Shown here in pieces: positions 61,654 through 64,000 of a DNA stretch of 64,000 bases. The DNA comes from Anarhynchus alexandrinus (Eukaryota > Chordata > Aves > Charadriiformes > Charadriidae): assembly GCA_008711295.1 (NCBI GenBank), contig VUYV01000075.1, forward strand, positions 434,001-498,000, given 5' to 3'. The translations under genes were made by a program, and so were the position numbers. Below the pieces are notes generated by a model. It did not search any database and was not told the DNA's origin. It saw only the letters and a list, made by a program, of their open reading frames with translations. Every line of letters starts with the position of its first letter. Within the stretch, counting starts at the first letter, position 1.

Positions 61654-64000
61654 GTATCTTCTCAAGGTATACCAGTTAGAAAGCAAGACAAAACAAAATC
61701 AATTTCTGAAATTCTTCTCTACCACCAGGATCTCTATCCTTCAGGCAGCTTCCCCAACACGTGCTTGCACAGGATTCAGGCAACAGAAGCTGCATAGCAA
61801 CACCTGACTGATGGGACTATTTGTCTGAAATGCAGAGGAAAATCATTGCTCCTCTTCTTCTAGCCCTTTCCTGAAAGGGACAAATATATTTTCTCTACCT
61901 ATGATGGCTTATAAAGCAGCGTCTTACGTGAAGCCTGTTAAGGTTTGTTCCCCTGGTCAACAGCTCTCCGCTGGGGCACTGTAAGTGCAGTAAAATGAAC
62001 TTTTCTGAATTTCAGTGTCATATGGTCATTTTGTGAGCTGTGTTACCCAACATTTTCTGGTTGTGTTGGTTTTGCTGGGTTTGAAACACTCAGCCCCTTA
62101 GGAATAAACATGTAATTCTTCAGGCAATTCCCCCAAAATTCCAAAAAATCCTTGTGGGTATCTAGCCAACCTAAGTTCCCCCCACCGCTTGTTTTCCAAA
62201 TGCCTGCCTTGTTTTCCAGGAGCTGGAATGTGTTTCTGTTACCTGCACTGGGTTTGGTGCTGATGTGGAAGCGTCATGACTTGTTGGCAAACACAGAAGC
62301 AGGCGTTTAACAGGGGTGTCTGGGCTGGTGCTCTCCAGATAACGATGTCCCATTGCCCACGTGCAGAGCTGACAGCGTTTTTTTGGTGTTTGAGTAGTAC
62401 AAATACTAAGAAGTGCATTTTGACCATCTTTTAGGGAACCTGGGAAATCAAAGTTATATTTTTGGCTCTGTTGTATAAAGTGTAGAAAACGCCACAGCTT
62501 CCCCTTGCCTCAGTTTCTCCCTCTGTAAAATGTTTAAGTTAAAACCTTGAATAGACCGCCTCGAAAAAGACAGGTGAACGTCTACATAAGACAGAGGTCT
62601 TACAGCATTGCTGTTGATGTCTGTGTGAGGGGGTCTAAGCCCCGCTGGCCATGGGCTGGTGCACACTGGCTTTGAAGGACATGGTGCCGGCAGCTCGGAG
62701 GGTTGGCTCTGTCTGATGGCACTGAGTAAGGGTCGCACAGAGAATATTCGCTGTTGCTAGCAGTGGTCAACAAGTTGCATTAACAGTTTACACTGTGATT
62801 CTTTTTTCCCCACTAATAGCTATAGTTACTCTCCAAAGAGCTGGAGGAGGAAAAGGTTTTCTTCCCCCCTCACCGCCCCCCAATATGTTTTTGCTGAGGA
62901 TTTAACATTATCTGGGGAAGAATCACTTTCATGGTTTTACTTCCCGAAGCCTCCTCCTGTCCCAGTCCTCATTCCCTATTTAAAAAGAGACAGAGCAGCA
63001 GTTTTTAATGACTAAAGGGGTCTGTGCATGTGTGTGACAAGTAGGGTTTTTCAGTCTTTAGGCTGCAATATCACCCCTTCTGTGCTCTGGGGATGGCTAT
63101 GCTGTGCAGTTTCTGGAAAAAAATTACTAAACACAACTGGAAATGTGAAACAACATTATTATGATCATCTCATCAAATACTATAGAAAAAAACCTTGTTG
63201 GGAGAAAGAATTAGCCATTCCACAGATCCCCCGCAATTGTCAGACCTGGGAAACTAGTATCCATCCCAAGAATCAAAGAAAGGAGTCTAAACTCAATAAA
63301 GAAACACTAAGATCCCAATTGTAGGATAAAACAGAAGATGGACAAGATATGCAGAAACTATTTCTGGACCACATAAAATATACAGATTCAACAAATGATG
63401 CATTAAAACTGACAGCACAAATATATGCTGACTTCCTTTCCAATGCCTCGCTTACCACACTGTCTCTCCCTGTAATACTTTCCTTCACTCTACTGATATA
63501 ATCAATGTATGGAAAAAAATAAAAAAAAAAAGGAACCCAAAACAGAGAGGGCAAAAAGAATCTGGGATTCAACTCTGCTTGGCAGGAAAGTCAGTGATGA
63601 CCAGCAAAGCCCAGTGATTCTCAGACCGGCACATAGAATGTGGTGTGGGACGATGCTAAGCAGATAAATAGCAGAATGGAAACAAATAAAAGTGGAAGAA
63701 TGATCCTAGCGTACAAGCTGACTGTTGTGTAGGTGATCAAACAGGGAAGAAACTTCCAACCCGCTAAGGAAGGACTCACTTGGGCCTGCTCTACTCCATA
63801 CGTATCTACGGAGGAATGCGCATTGCTCCAGTGTGATCTGTCAGGCCGCAAAAACAGCAGGATTTTAACCTTTCATCCTACATAAGCTGGGCCATGTACC
63901 TGCCTGGACACCCACGAACATTTCTGTCTTTCTGCTGAATCAATGTCTTCTATAACCCTGTGAGAAAAGTGAGGGAATCGAGCCTATTTTCTAGCTACAT
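61654..64000. other. Unique noncoding sequence to window end
   Basis: No gene or interspersed repeat is recognised. Minor A- or T-runs occur (for example 63513-63531). Open frames are short, without domains, and often mirrored on the opposite strand. Confidence 0.45.

Overview
This is a 64 kb piece of vertebrate nuclear DNA, most likely from a bird. The best evidence is four CR1 LINE fragments, all on the minus strand (about 16.9, 21.6, 31.4 and 40.0 kb). They end in the CR1 octamer tail (ATTCTATG-type, read here as catagaat/cacagaat) and still translate into recognisable pieces of the CR1 ORF2 C-terminus. Repeat load is low: CR1 covers only about 3% by hand estimate. I see no Alu, B1 or L1, which fits Aves better than a mammal. 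There is one 157-base assembly gap (39218-39374) and a single ambiguous base at 15491.

I recognise no protein-coding gene, tRNA, rRNA, CRISPR array or prokaryotic system. The open frames I examined are short, compositionally ordinary, or lie inside CR1 or low-complexity DNA. The longest, 223 codons on the minus strand at 29418-30089, has no recognisable domain. The window reads as intergenic or intronic DNA, possibly part of a regulatory gene desert.

Layout: (a) 0-1 kb has a compact CpG island (327-690), the best promoter candidate. (b) 1-16.8 kb is mostly unique sequence with two plus-strand fragments of a much older LINE (9.6 and 11.85 kb). (c) 16.8-40.7 kb is unique sequence interrupted by the four CR1 copies, a GC-richer block at 28-30.3 kb, another at 38.0-38.4 kb, and a pyrimidine microsatellite running into the gap. 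(d) 40.7-50.5 kb holds a compound purine microsatellite (42.5 kb), a possible decayed LTR (44.4-44.9 kb) and unique sequence. (e) 50.5-54.6 kb has several CpG-dense patches separated by an AT-rich, TAAT/ATTA-rich stretch (52.6-53.3 kb). (f) 57-64 kb has GC-rich DNA at 57.1-57.4 kb, a 16-bp direct repeat, a poly-A/poly-G tract, two TAAT-rich blocks that look like conserved enhancers (59.5-59.8 and 60.6-60.9 kb), and one splice-site-bounded exon candidate (61597-61653).

Because no gene is identified, nothing can be said about genes working together. The regulatory calls rest on composition and motif content only and need cross-species alignment. I found no convincing evidence of a new biological system.
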